Part shown: piece after piece, positions 16,500 through 24,253 of the stretch
Layout: each line of letters begins with the position of its first letter
How positions within the stretch are numbered: position 1 is the first letter of the stretch
DNA from: Spirochaetia bacterium
Lineage (GTDB): Bacteria; Spirochaetota; Spirochaetia; Treponematales; Breznakiellaceae
Reading direction: 5' to 3'
Length of the DNA stretch: 30,253 bases
Assembly: GCA_026002025.1 (NCBI GenBank)
Contig: BOAU01000019.1
Location: forward strand, 1-30,253
Notes under the pieces: model-generated
The model's input: only the letters and a program-made list of their open reading frames with translations
What the model was told of the DNA's origin: nothing
Database searches by the model: none
Program-made: the position numbers and the translations under genes

Positions 16500-18795
16500 A
16501 AATTCAAAGGGCAAAAAAATGTGGGCCGCTCTGCTCCATGTTTTGAATTTTCCCCGGGTCCGGCCCGGACCTGCCGCGGCGACACTGGCGGTCTTTGTGG
16601 TTTCTTCTATTATAATCGTGGGGAATATGAGTTCCGTGGACCATGCCGCCGGGGATGTCCGGGACTTTGAGGCAGGCAAGGTTGCCGATCGGGATGTGCT
16701 GGCGGAGGACGAAGTTTCATTTGTGGACGAAGAGGCTACCCGTGTCCGGGTGGAAGCCCAGGAGCGGCTGGTTCCGGCGGTGTTCCGGTTTTCATCCTCC
16801 GCCGATGAAGAAATACGGAACCGCTGGGACCGTTTTTCTGCTTTTACAGCGGGGCTTTTTGACCGGGGCGTCTCCGCGGACGCCTTCAAGCTGGCGGTAC
16901 AGGCGGAATACCCCACTTCATTTGCTTCAGGGGTTTTGGATGTTTATTTTGCCGATCCGGAGCGGGCCCGTTATGGGGAATACGGCTCCGCGGTACTGGA
17001 AAATATCCTGGGCCGGGGCGTTTTCAATCCAAGCGCACAGGAGCTGGAACAGTACAACCCTGACATGGCGGAGCTCCTTTCCCTTGCCGCTTCCCGGACA
17101 GAACGGGAACTGATTCGCTATGACGGCATTATCACCATGGAGAATTTGGGAGGGGCGATCAACGGTTTTGTTGCCGCCGGAACCTTCCCCTCTTCCTTTG
17201 CCCGCATCGCCCCGGCGCTGCTCTCCCCTTTTATCACCGTAAATGTCCTTTTTTCCCCCAATGATACCCGGCAGCGGGTCACGGAGACCCGGGAGCGGGT
17301 TGAACCGATGGTCAGGTATATTGAAAAGGGCCAACGGATCATCAAAAAAGGATTTATCATCACCGAAGATAACATGAAGGAACTGCGGGCATTGAATATC
17401 CCCCTGCCCGGCAGGGACCCCCGGAGCGTGGCGGCCCTTATTCTTATTCTTTTGCTTGTTTACGGGCTTCTTTTATTCCTCTGCGGAAACATCGTAATCG
17501 GCAAAACCCTTTCCGATGCGGAAATATACCTTATTTCGGCCCTGGCCGCCGCATACCTTATCGGGGCGGTCTTTGTCAAAGATCTGTCCCTGGGGGCGGA
17601 GCCCTTCCCGGTGTCCATGATGCTCCCCACCGCCCTGGTGGTCATGCTCCCCGCCATCCTGATAGGTCCCCGGCTGGCCCTGGTCCTGGCCATGGTGCTG
17701 CCCCTTGGGGCCTTCTTTTCCGGCTCCTTTGATGTTTCGGCCTATCTGTTTGCCCTGGTTTCCGCTGTTGTGGCTTCCTATTCCCTTCAGGGCGCGGAAA
17801 AGCGGATGGACCTTCTCAAGGCCGGCCTCCTCATTGCCGGTGCCAACTGTGTGGCGGTTATTGTGATCCTGCTACAGCGTTCCGCCGCCCCGGGCGCCTA
17901 TCTTGGCATGCTCTTCTGGGCCGCCTTTAACGGCCTTGGCTGCGGTATGCTGGTCCTGGGCTTCCTGCCGCCCCTGGAACATGCCCTGAACGCCGCCACC
18001 ACCTTCCGCCTTATCGAGCTTTCGGACCTCAATTCCCCCATTTTGCGGCGGCTTTTTACCGCTGCGCCGGGCACCTACAGTCATTCCATCATGGTGGCGA
18101 ACCTTGCGGAAACCGCCTGCCAGGACATCGGGGCAAATCCCCTGCTGGCGCGGGTCGGGGCCTATTACCACGACATCGGCAAGATGGAACAGCCGGACTA
18201 TTTTGTGGAGAATCAGACCGTCTACAACAAGCACGATGACATGGCCCCTCGTTTGAGCGCCACGGTGATCCGCAGCCATGTCAAGCTGGGGGTGGAAAAG
18301 GCCCGCAGCCTGGCCCTTCCCCAGCAGGTGCTGGACATCATCGCCGAACACCACGGCAACTCGGTGATCACCTGGTTCTACACCAAGGCCCAGAAGCAGG
18401 AAGGGCAGGTCAACATCGAAGATTTTACCTATCCGGGCAATCCTCCCCGGTCACGGGAATCCGCGGTGGTGATGCTCGCCGATACAACCGAAGCGGCGGT
18501 GCGGACCCTTAACAAGCCTACCGCCCCCAAGATGGACAAATTCATCCAGGGACTGATCAGCGCCAAGGTTGAACACGGCCAGCTTGCGGAATCGGAACTG
18601 ACCTTTCGGGACCTTGAAACCATCCGTAAGGCCTTTGTCCGGGTTCTGGCCGGTTATTACCATTCCCGGATTGAGTACCCTAAACTTGGCAAGGAATCTT
18701 TGCCTTCCAGGGAAGCCGCGCCGGCCAAAGACGCAGCCGGAGAGTCCGGGGCCGCTAAAGAAGAGGCTCCCGCCGGGGAGGCTGTCGCCACGTGA
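16477..18795 (+). CDS. 7TM HD-domain phosphodiesterase, PgpH/YqfF-like
   Basis: This 772-residue membrane protein has an N-terminal membrane anchor near residue 35 and a long extracytoplasmic domain with repeated ERLVPAVFRF-type helices to about residue 305. Seven membrane spans follow to about 500, then a cytoplasmic HD domain. The HD pair is His565-Asp566 in YYHDIGKM, preceded by TYSHSIMVANLAE and followed by IAEHHGNSVITWFY. This is the layout of PgpH, which cleaves c-di-AMP. A Glu/Ala-rich tail ends the protein. It overlaps phoH by 23 bases at its start and the next gene by 4 bases at its end. The phoH-pgpH-ybeY order is widespread in bacteria, which supports the call. Confidence 0.92.
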   Translation: MPVKNDPENSKGKKMWAALLHVLNFPRVRPGPAAATLAVFVVSSIIIVGNMSSVDHAAGDVRDFEAGKVADRDVLAEDEVSFVDEEATRVRVEAQERLVPAVFRFSSSADEEIRNRWDRFSAFTAGLFDRGVSADAFKLAVQAEYPTSFASGVLDVYFADPERARYGEYGSAVLENILGRGVFNPSAQELEQYNPDMAELLSLAASRTERELIRYDGIITMENLGGAINGFVAAGTFPSSFARIAPALLSPFITVNVLFSPNDTRQRVTETRERVEPMVRYIEKGQRIIKKGFIITEDNMKELRALNIPLPGRDPRSVAALILILLLVYGLLLFLCGNIVIGKTLSDAEIYLISALAAAYLIGAVFVKDLSLGAEPFPVSMMLPTALVVMLPAILIGPRLALVLAMVLPLGAFFSGSFDVSAYLFALVSAVVASYSLQGAEKRMDLLKAGLLIAGANCVAVIVILLQRSAAPGAYLGMLFWAAFNGLGCGMLVLGFLPPLEHALNAATTFRLIELSDLNSPILRRLFTAAPGTYSHSIMVANLAETACQDIGANPLLARVGAYYHDIGKMEQPDYFVENQTVYNKHDDMAPRLSATVIRSHVKLGVEKARSLALPQQVLDIIAEHHGNSVITWFYTKAQKQEGQVNIEDFTYPGNPPRSRESAVVMLADTTEAAVRTLNKPTAPKMDKFIQGLISAKVEHGQLAESELTFRDLETIRKAFVRVLAGYYHSRIEYPKLGKESLPSREAAPAKDAAGESGAAKEEAPAGEAVAT

Positions 18796-19265
18796 ACCGG
18801 ATCGAGGTAAACGCCGAGGAGGTTCCCTTACCTGAATGGGAGGGGGCCTTAAAAAATTTCACCCTCAAGGTACTGGATGAGATCCGCCGGGACGGCTGGG
18901 ATTTGTCGGTACTGCTCTGCAATGATTCCTGCATCCAATCCCTCAATAAGCAGTTCCGGCATAAGGACGAAGCCACCGATGTCCTTTCGTTTCCTCTGGA
19001 GGAAACCGTCAAAGATGAAGGGGAAGACCGCTACCTTCCGGGGGACATCGTTATCTCCCTGGACACCCTTGTGGAAAATTCACGGTATTTCAACATATCA
19101 GAGGATGAGGAGTTACGCCGTCTCCTGATCCATGGTATTCTGCATTTAGACGGTATGGATCACGAAACCAACAACGAAACGGAGCCCATGCTCCGCTTAC
19201 AGGAGAAAATATTGGCTGATTTAGCCGGGGAGCGCATTTTTGCCCTCCCGCAGGGAGGGCTATGA
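18792..19265 (+). CDS. ybeY: Endoribonuclease YbeY (rRNA maturation)
   Basis: The 157-residue protein carries the metal-binding signature HGILHLDGMDH, with His114, His118 and His124 spaced as in YbeY zinc-dependent endoribonucleases. The upstream segment DVLSFPLEE is also typical of the family. YbeY acts in 16S rRNA 3' end processing and ribosome quality control. The start is GTG at 18792, sharing GTGA with the stop of the upstream phosphodiesterase. Its own stop shares ATGA with the CBS-domain gene. Full length compared with the usual 150-170 residues. Confidence 0.95.
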   Translation: MNRIEVNAEEVPLPEWEGALKNFTLKVLDEIRRDGWDLSVLLCNDSCIQSLNKQFRHKDEATDVLSFPLEETVKDEGEDRYLPGDIVISLDTLVENSRYFNISEDEELRRLLIHGILHLDGMDHETNNETEPMLRLQEKILADLAGERIFALPQGGL

Positions 19266-20062
19266 GTTCCGGATTTTTTGAAGGGGTGTCGGGGAGTATC
19301 TCCCGGATTTTCAAAAAGAACGGGGAGATAAACCCCCGGGCCATCAAATCCCTTGAGTCGGAGCAGCGGGAGATGATCCAGGGTGTGGTGGAACTTTCGG
19401 GCACCACCGTCAAGGAAGTGATGGTCCCCCGGACCGATACGGTTTTTCTTTCCGTTGACGCCTCCCGTGACGAGCTTTTGGCCCTGATCGCTGAAAGCGA
19501 ACATTCCCGGTTTCCCGTGTACAAGGAAACCATCGATAACGTGATTGGCATCCTCTATGTAAAGGATGTATTGAAATCCCTGGTCCGGGAAGAACCCTTT
19601 GATGTGACCAAACTCCTCCGCAAGCCCTTCTTTGTCCCCGTTTCCAAGCACATCGACGGTCTGCTCCGGGAACTGCGCCGCCGCCGGGTCCACATCGCCG
19701 TGGTGGTGGACGAATACGGCGGGGTGTCGGGGATCGTCTGCATGGAGGACATCATTGAGGAAATCGTCGGGGACATTCAGGACGAATTCGACCACGAAAC
19801 CGAGGATGTGCTCAAGCTTGGTGAGGGGACCTGGCTCTGCGACGCCCGGGTAAACCTTGAGGACCTTGCCGAAGAAACCGGCCTCGAACTCCCTGCGGAG
19901 GATTTTGACACCCTGGGGGGCTTTGTTTTTGACCTTTTCGGAAAAATTCCGGTAAAATACGAAAAAGCCGTCTATAACGGAAACGATTTTATCATCCAGG
20001 ACATGGACGGGCATAAGATCAACACGGTAAAGATCGTGCTTGGTAAGAAGGATGACGAATGA
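19262..20062 (+). CDS. CorC/HlyC-type protein with paired CBS domains
   Basis: This 266-residue protein has two CBS domains (about residues 60-175), marked by VMVPRTDTVFLSVD and VVVDEYGGVSGIVCMEDIIEEIVGDI, then a CorC_HlyC C-terminal domain (about 190-265) that includes DFDTLGGFVFDLFGKIP. No transmembrane DUF21 domain precedes it, so it is the short CorC-like form. Such proteins are linked to magnesium and cobalt efflux and often sit next to ybeY. The gene overlaps ybeY by four bases at its start and the TPR gene by four bases at its end. Confidence 0.93.
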   Translation: MSSGFFEGVSGSISRIFKKNGEINPRAIKSLESEQREMIQGVVELSGTTVKEVMVPRTDTVFLSVDASRDELLALIAESEHSRFPVYKETIDNVIGILYVKDVLKSLVREEPFDVTKLLRKPFFVPVSKHIDGLLRELRRRRVHIAVVVDEYGGVSGIVCMEDIIEEIVGDIQDEFDHETEDVLKLGEGTWLCDARVNLEDLAEETGLELPAEDFDTLGGFVFDLFGKIPVKYEKAVYNGNDFIIQDMDGHKINTVKIVLGKKDDE

Positions 20063-22143
20063 AGGGACGGGAAGAATATTTCAACCGCAAAGGCGAAGAA
20101 GTCGCAAAAGTAAAGAAAGAGAAGAGGTTATTCTCTTCCCCTTCTTCGACTTATTCGCCTTTGCGGTTATTTTTCTTTGTCTTTATTGTTTTGTTGATAA
20201 GCACCGTTGTTGTCGGGCAGCTTCATGCCCAGTCCGCCTCCAATGCTGCGGCCTATTACGATCAGGGCCGCGCTTCCATGCTGGCGGAGGACTGGTACGC
20301 TGCGGCGGAGTCTTTTATCGAATGCCTGCGCCTGAACCCCGCCCATGCGGAGGGGACCGCGGCTCTGGCGGAGTGTTACTACGAATTGGGGGAATTTGAC
20401 GAGGCCCTTACCTGGGTCAGGAAGGCCCGTTCCCTTGCCCGGGGGAATATGGGGGTTGCAAATCTGGAAGCCTCCACCCTGATCGCCCTGGGCCGGCTGG
20501 ACGCCGCATCTACGGTTATTTCCGATATTTTGAGCCGGGAGCCCTATAACCGGGATGCCCTTTTTGCCGCGGCGGAACTGGATATTGCCCGGGGCCGCAG
20601 CGCCGAAGCGGTGATCCGGTTCCGGGATGCGGTGCGCCGTTACCCCGACGACCGCAGGCTCCTCCTCTCCCTGGCCCTGGTCTTGGGCTCCCTGGGGGAT
20701 GCAGAAGGGGCCCGGCCCTTTGTTGAGCGGGCCCTGGCCCAGCACAGCGATGATTACCGGGTCTATTACTATGCCGCGTACCTTGACGCCCAGGCGGGAC
20801 GCATTAGCGAAGCTATCCGTTATGCCGGGGAAGCCCTTTTTCGCAGGCCCGGCTATGCCCCGGCCCAGACCCTGCTGGCAAGCCTCCGCTACCGCTCAGG
20901 CCAGTATGCGGCGGCGGCGGCCCTTGCGGATGAGCTTATTGCCCGGAACCGGGATGACGCCGGGGCTTGGTACCTCAAGGGCCTTTCCTTTGCCCGGATG
21001 GGCCGTAGCGCCGATGCCATCAGGGTACTTTCGGAAGCAATCAGCATTGACGGCGAGGATGAATTTATCCGCTCCAGCCTTGAGGACCTTCTTGTGGGCT
21101 CCACTGCCATCGAAGATCCCCAGCGGAGCCGCTGGGCGGCCTGGCATTTTGCGCGGGGACAGGATTACCGGGCGCGGAACCTGGCGGAGCAGGCCCTTTT
21201 TGAATATCGCCGGGGGCTCAGGCTGAATCCCTTTGCCAGGGAACGGCGGGAATACGCGGAAATTCTGCGGCTCCAGGGTTACCCTGCCCGCTACCTTGAG
21301 GAACTGCGCTTCCTGCAGGACCAGGGCCAGGCGGACCGGAGCCTGAACGACGCGGTAGAGGTCTACGATTCCCTGCTTTCGGACGCCCTGTTCCGCCGCT
21401 GGCAGGTAAATCCAACGGAACTTGCAAGCCCCCACTGGAAAATCGCCGTCTTTTCCGTGGTTTCCCAGTCGAGTTTTTACCATGCCGACGCCGGGGCGGT
21501 GGGGGCCTCCTGGATTCGGGAACTTCTTGTCCACGACCGGAACATCGCCCCCATGGACCTGGAACTGCGGCAGCCCTCATTTTCCCAGGCCTTCCGTACC
21601 GCCCGGGAAGCCGGGGCGGATTATTTCCTTGTCGTCTCCGTCTCCGAGAATGAACGGGACCTTTCCATGAAGGGGGAACTTTTTGTGGGAAGGACCGGTT
21701 CCCCTGCGGAAACCTTTTATACCTACCGCACCGGTCAGGACCGGCTGCGGAACGCCGGCCGGGGGCTGGCGGATCAGCTTGCCCTTGCCCTGCCTTTCCG
21801 GGGGGAACTCATTGTCCGCCGTCAGGCCCAGGCCCTCCTGGACAAGGGCCGGGCCGATGGGGTGAAGATTGAGCAGGTATACGATGTGGTGAAAAAAGGC
21901 CGCGCCGCAATCTTGAACGAAGGAATCGGCCTCTATTATGCCCCGGATGACGTGGTAGGAACCTTCACCGTGGAGAATGCCGATGAGGAAGTAGCCTCCG
22001 GGGCCTTGGCCCGTAATGGTTTTTTTGACCGTATCGCCGTAGGGGATGAGCTTATCTTGCAGAACGAAAAAACGGAAAGCGCAGTCCCCAGGGAAAATCA
22101 GACCAATGCGGAACTGCAAAACCTGCTGCGGAAGTTAAGGTAG
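20059..22143 (+). CDS. Secreted or membrane-anchored TPR protein
   Basis: The product, 694 residues, has a hydrophobic segment at about residues 37-53, then VGQLHAQS where a signal peptidase could cut. Residues 60-360 carry eight or so tetratricopeptide repeats (for example AAAYYDQGRASMLAEDWYAA, AECYYELGEFDEALTW). The C-terminal 330 residues, from about 360, contain more TPR-like helices and then a beta-rich region without a recognised family. The N-terminus is odd: residues 9-37 come from an inverted repeat (20083-20168), giving a long, strongly charged stretch before the hydrophobic core. The true ancestral start may therefore have been different. Four-base overlap with the CBS gene places it last in this operon. 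Confidence 0.8.
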   Translation: MKGREEYFNRKGEEVAKVKKEKRLFSSPSSTYSPLRLFFFVFIVLLISTVVVGQLHAQSASNAAAYYDQGRASMLAEDWYAAAESFIECLRLNPAHAEGTAALAECYYELGEFDEALTWVRKARSLARGNMGVANLEASTLIALGRLDAASTVISDILSREPYNRDALFAAAELDIARGRSAEAVIRFRDAVRRYPDDRRLLLSLALVLGSLGDAEGARPFVERALAQHSDDYRVYYYAAYLDAQAGRISEAIRYAGEALFRRPGYAPAQTLLASLRYRSGQYAAAAALADELIARNRDDAGAWYLKGLSFARMGRSADAIRVLSEAISIDGEDEFIRSSLEDLLVGSTAIEDPQRSRWAAWHFARGQDYRARNLAEQALFEYRRGLRLNPFARERREYAEILRLQGYPARYLEELRFLQDQGQADRSLNDAVEVYDSLLSDALFRRWQVNPTELASPHWKIAVFSVVSQSSFYHADAGAVGASWIRELLVHDRNIAPMDLELRQPSFSQAFRTAREAGADYFLVVSVSENERDLSMKGELFVGRTGSPAETFYTYRTGQDRLRNAGRGLADQLALALPFRGELIVRRQAQALLDKGRADGVKIEQVYDVVKKGRAAILNEGIGLYYAPDDVVGTFTVENADEEVASGALARNGFFDRIAVGDELILQNEKTESAVPRENQTNAELQNLLRKLR
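20083..20168. repeat. Palindromic element inserted in the start of the TPR gene
   Basis: AACCGCAAAGGCGAA at 20083 and its inverted copy TTCGCCTTTGCGGTT ending at 20168 form the outer stem, which continues after one mismatch with AAGTCG/CGACTT. The middle forms a smaller GAAGAG-GTTATT-CTCTTC hairpin. The arms resemble AACCGCAAAGRCGCAAAG-type miniature repeats known from many environmental bacteria. ATTT is present on both sides, at 20078-20081 and 20169-20172, but AT-rich flanks make that weak as a target duplication. Confidence 0.8.
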
Positions 22144-22152
22144 GGGGAATTA

Positions 22153-22165
22153 GGCGAAATGCCCC
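22153..22165. repeat. Boundary repeat on the left of the accessory island
   Basis: GGCGAAATGCCCC, followed by CTATGCGA, lies ten bases after the TPR gene stop. A near-inverted copy, whose reverse complement reads CTATGCGAAGTGCCCCC, lies at 22842-22858 on the other side of the Mrr fragment. Base composition drops sharply to AT-rich to its right. Confidence 0.45.
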
Positions 22166-22215
22166 TATGCGACTAAAATATATTTAAAATAACATGTGTT
22201 GACAAAACAAAAAAT

Positions 22216-22836
22216 ATGAAGTTATTAAAACAATTTGATGAATACAATGAGTTTATAAAAATTACAAATGAAAATAAAACTGATGAAGAAACATTACATG
22301 ATATAGAAAATCACACACCAGAAGAATTAATGGAAACAGCCTTCCATAATATAAAAAGAACATTGGCGGATGAAATTCTTGAAAAAATACGGAATGTGAC
22401 TCCGTCATTTTTTGAAAGATTGGTTGTAGATTTACTTGTTAAAATGGGATATGGCGGTTCAATTAAAGACGCCGGCAAAGCGATAGGAAAAACAAATGAC
22501 GAAGGAATAGATGGAACTATTAAAGAAGATAAATTAGGTTTAGATATAATTTATATTCAGGCTAAGAGGTGGAAAGAAGGGAATATTGTAGGTAGACCGG
22601 AACTCCAAAAATTTGTTGGGGCATTAGCCGGACAAGGCGCAAAGAAAGGGATATTTATAACGGCTTCATCATTTTCTAAAGAAGCTTTAGAATATGCTCC
22701 AAAAAATGAAACAAAAATAATAATGATTGATGGAATACAATTAGCAGAATTAATGATTGAATATAATGTTGGTGTATCAAATCAACAAATATATGAAATA
22801 AAAAAAATAGATAATGATTATTTCGAAGAAGGATAA
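22216..22836 (+). pseudogene. Mrr-type restriction endonuclease lacking its N-terminal domain
   Basis: The 206 residues contain a whole Mrr catalytic domain: FFERLVVDLLVKMGYGG, then DEGIDG with Asp99, YIQAKRW with the Gln115-x-Lys117 pair, VGRPELQKFVGAL and GIFITASSFSKEA. Full-length Mrr proteins run to about 300 residues and begin with a winged-helix DNA-binding domain; here only its final linker (LLKQFDEYNEFIK) survives. The frame is closed by TAA at 22174 upstream, and no ribosome-binding site precedes the first ATG, so the gene is 5'-truncated. Mrr cuts methylated DNA. The catalytic part might still be made, but the targeting domain is lost. The AT-rich codon use differs from the flanking genes and suggests transfer. 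Confidence 0.8.
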
Positions 22837-22843
22837 AAAACGG

Positions 22844-22879
22844 GGGCACTTCGCATAGCGTGTGTTATGTGCAATGCCC
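22844..22879. repeat. Imperfect hairpin between the Mrr fragment and the toxin locus
   Basis: GGGCACTTCGCATA and TATGTGCAATGCCC pair at 12 of 14 positions, counting one G-T pair, around a GCGTGTGT loop. It lies directly after the Mrr fragment and shares its core with the sequence at 22153-22172. There is no T run, so it is not a clear terminator. An integron-type recombination site was considered but not shown. Confidence 0.5.
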
Positions 22880-22908
22880 TAAAATTCGTAAAAAAAATCA
22901 AAAAACAA

Positions 22909-22937
22909 TTGACAAACGTGGGACAATGGTGTATTAT
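22909..22937 (+). promoter_or_regulatory. Promoter of the antitoxin-toxin pair
   Basis: A perfect TTGACA (22909-22914) is followed after 17 bases by TATTAT (22932-22937), giving a start near 22944, with AAGGGG six bases before the antitoxin ATG. The region around -10 (TATTATGTAAGAA) is identical to that at 139-151 before the dehydrogenase operon. Confidence 0.72.
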
Positions 22938-22958
22938 GTAAGAATAAGGGGTTAATGT

Positions 22959-23285
22959 ATGAAATTTGTAACTGTAAGGGATTTTAGAACATCTTCGGCC
23001 AATATTTGGCAAACATTGCCGGAAGAACAAGAAATGGTAATCACCAATAACGGGAAACCGATTGCCTTATTGACTCCTATAAGTGATAAAACACTTGAAA
23101 ACACCCTTTCTTCAATAAGGAAGGCAAAGGCAATAAACGCGGTAAAATTAATTCAACAAGAGTCAATATCAAAAGGTATGGACAAAATAACGATGGACGA
23201 GATAGATGAAGAAATTAAAAGAATTAGGAACACTCCGCCGAGCTCGCAGAGCGAGGTTCCCCTCCGGAAAGAATCCAAAAAATGA
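22959..23285 (+). CDS. Phd/YefM-type antitoxin with an in-frame insert
   Basis: The 108-residue protein has the Phd/YefM N-terminal fold, MKFVTVRDFRTSSANIWQTL, followed by VITNNGKPIALLTPI; this part would bind DNA and repress its own promoter. The C-terminal half, with MDKITMDEIDEEIKRIR, would neutralise the toxin. Thirteen residues, NTPPSSQSEVPLR, then interrupt the expected KESKK ending; they are encoded by a GC-rich 39-bp insert. AAGGGG lies six bases before the ATG, and the stop shares ATGA with the toxin start, so the two are translated together. The protein class usually pairs with YoeB or Doc; here its immediate partner is a PIN protein. Confidence 0.85.
   Translation: MKFVTVRDFRTSSANIWQTLPEEQEMVITNNGKPIALLTPISDKTLENTLSSIRKAKAINAVKLIQQESISKGMDKITMDEIDEEIKRIRNTPPSSQSEVPLRKESKK
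23227..23269. repeat. GC-rich 39-bp insert flanked by GGAA copies
   Basis: GGAA occurs at 23227-23230 and again at 23266-23269, exactly 39 bases apart. The DNA between has a CTCGC-AGA-GCGAG hairpin and is GC-rich inside a gene that is otherwise AT-rich. GGAAC/GTTCC (23227-23231, 23256-23260) give an outer stem. The length keeps the reading frame. Confidence 0.6.
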
Positions 23286-23683
23286 AAGTTGTTTTAGATA
23301 CAAACGTCATTGTTTCAGCCTTTTTAAATCCAAAAGGAATACCCGGGGAAATATTATCATTAGTATTATCAGAAAAAATTATCCTTTGTTACGACAATAA
23401 GATAATATCAGAATATACGGATGTTTTAACCAGATCGAAATTCAATTTCAACAAGGAATTAGTTAATGATTTCCTGGAATTTGTAAAAATCTATGGTGAA
23501 TATATAGTAGCGGAATCTCAAGATATACAATTTATTGATGCAGATGATAAAATATTTTATGATGTCTTTAGAAGTAGTGATGCAAATTATATAATTACCG
23601 GAAATAAAAAACATTACCCTAAAGGAAAAAATATATTATTACCAAGAGAATTTAAAGAAATATCTAGACAGAAATTCCCATAA
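23282..23683 (+). CDS. PIN-domain toxin (putative RNase)
   Basis: This 133-residue PIN-domain protein belongs to the family often labelled as a toxin component, PIN family (COG1569-like). MKVVLDTNVIVSAFLNP gives the first acidic site at Asp6; SEYTDVL, DADDKIFYD and ANYIITGNKKHYP supply the later acidic positions and the family core, and the ending ILLPREF is typical. Such proteins cleave RNA in a metal-dependent way. Four-base overlap with the antitoxin gene places it as the second gene of a toxin-antitoxin operon. The last five or so residues overlap a YoeB remnant in another frame, so the very end may have been replaced by recombination. Confidence 0.85.
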   Translation: MKVVLDTNVIVSAFLNPKGIPGEILSLVLSEKIILCYDNKIISEYTDVLTRSKFNFNKELVNDFLEFVKIYGEYIVAESQDIQFIDADDKIFYDVFRSSDANYIITGNKKHYPKGKNILLPREFKEISRQKFP

Positions 23684-23837
23684 TGGAATTGGTAAACCTG
23701 AATCATTAAAGGCAAATTTACAAGGCTATTGGTCCAGAAGAATAGATACAGAACATAGGATCGTATATGCGGTGGGCCAGGGGGCCAATGAAGAAAAACA
23801 GATAGTATATATTTCATTTAGATATCATTCGAAATAG
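23667..23837 (+). pseudogene. C-terminal remnant of a YoeB/Txe toxin
   Basis: Directly after, and partly inside, the PIN gene, a different frame reads DRNSHNGIGKPESL, then GYWSRRIDTEHRIVYAV and ends YISFRYHSK before TAG 23837. These are the C-terminal half of the YoeB/Txe mRNA interferase, including the conserved Glu and the RYH ending. The N-terminal 30 or so residues and any start codon are gone, so it should be inactive. YoeB usually pairs with YefM-type antitoxins, and one of that family stands just upstream. Confidence 0.85.
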
Positions 23838-23894
23838 CCGCCTCATCCTCTGGTGAATCCCCCCGCCGCAAAGAAGTCCGGCCCGCCGCTTAAG

Positions 23895-23923
23895 GAAAAA
23901 AGCCCCGGTTTAAACGTAGGGCT
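23895..23923 (-). terminator. Intrinsic terminator of the FliG-C-like gene
   Basis: On the minus strand AGCCC (23923-23919), a 13-base loop containing GTTTAAAC, and GGGCT (23905-23901) are followed by six T residues. The stop codon of the gene lies inside the loop, so the last coding bases are also terminator bases. Confidence 0.75.
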
Positions 23924-24176
23924 GGGCCATGGAAAGTATTTCCCGCTGGGCCGCCTCAACATCTTCGATGCTGAGTGTGCCCAAATCGGCCATGAGTTTT
24001 TTTATGGCTTCCGCTTCGGTTTCCATCAGGTTTCTGAAAATTTTCCCCTGTGTAGCGGGATCAACGGTTTTCAGCGCCCGGGCAATCAGGTTTCTGCTTA
24101 CCATATAGGCGTTGTTTCGGATAAAGCTGTCATCCATCCTGTTGATAAGGCCGATAAAACTTTCTGATGTGCTCAT
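23910..24176 (-). CDS. Small protein resembling the FliG C-terminal domain
   Basis: From ATG 24176 the product has 88 residues. The start is chosen because GGAGG lies six bases upstream; longer readings to 24293 add residues with no ribosome-binding site. NLIARALKTVDPATQGKIFR followed by NLMETEAEAIKKLM and SIEDVEAAQREILSM match the helical pattern of the FliG C-terminal domain, the part that contacts the motor stator: ALK near the middle, IFRNL, then a DVEEAQ-type motif. FliG proper has about 330 residues with three domains, so this is one domain standing alone, not a truncated copy, since it has its own start and terminator. A role in the flagellar motor is possible but unproven. It follows a secreted FN3/TPR gene in the same transcript. 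Confidence 0.7.
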   Translation of the reverse strand: MSTSESFIGLINRMDDSFIRNNAYMVSRNLIARALKTVDPATQGKIFRNLMETEAEAIKKLMADLGTLSIEDVEAAQREILSMAQPYV

Positions 24177-24253
24177 AATCATCCTCCATAATTGGCAGTT
24201 TAGTCTAAGTCTAGCGTGTTTGGTTTTTGCTGGCAATAGAGCTGCGGCAATTC

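Noticed and set aside
22844..22879. Integron attC site
   Set aside because: The GTTRRRY and RYYYAAC core pair is not present at suitable spacing and no integrase gene is in the window, so only the hairpin is reported.
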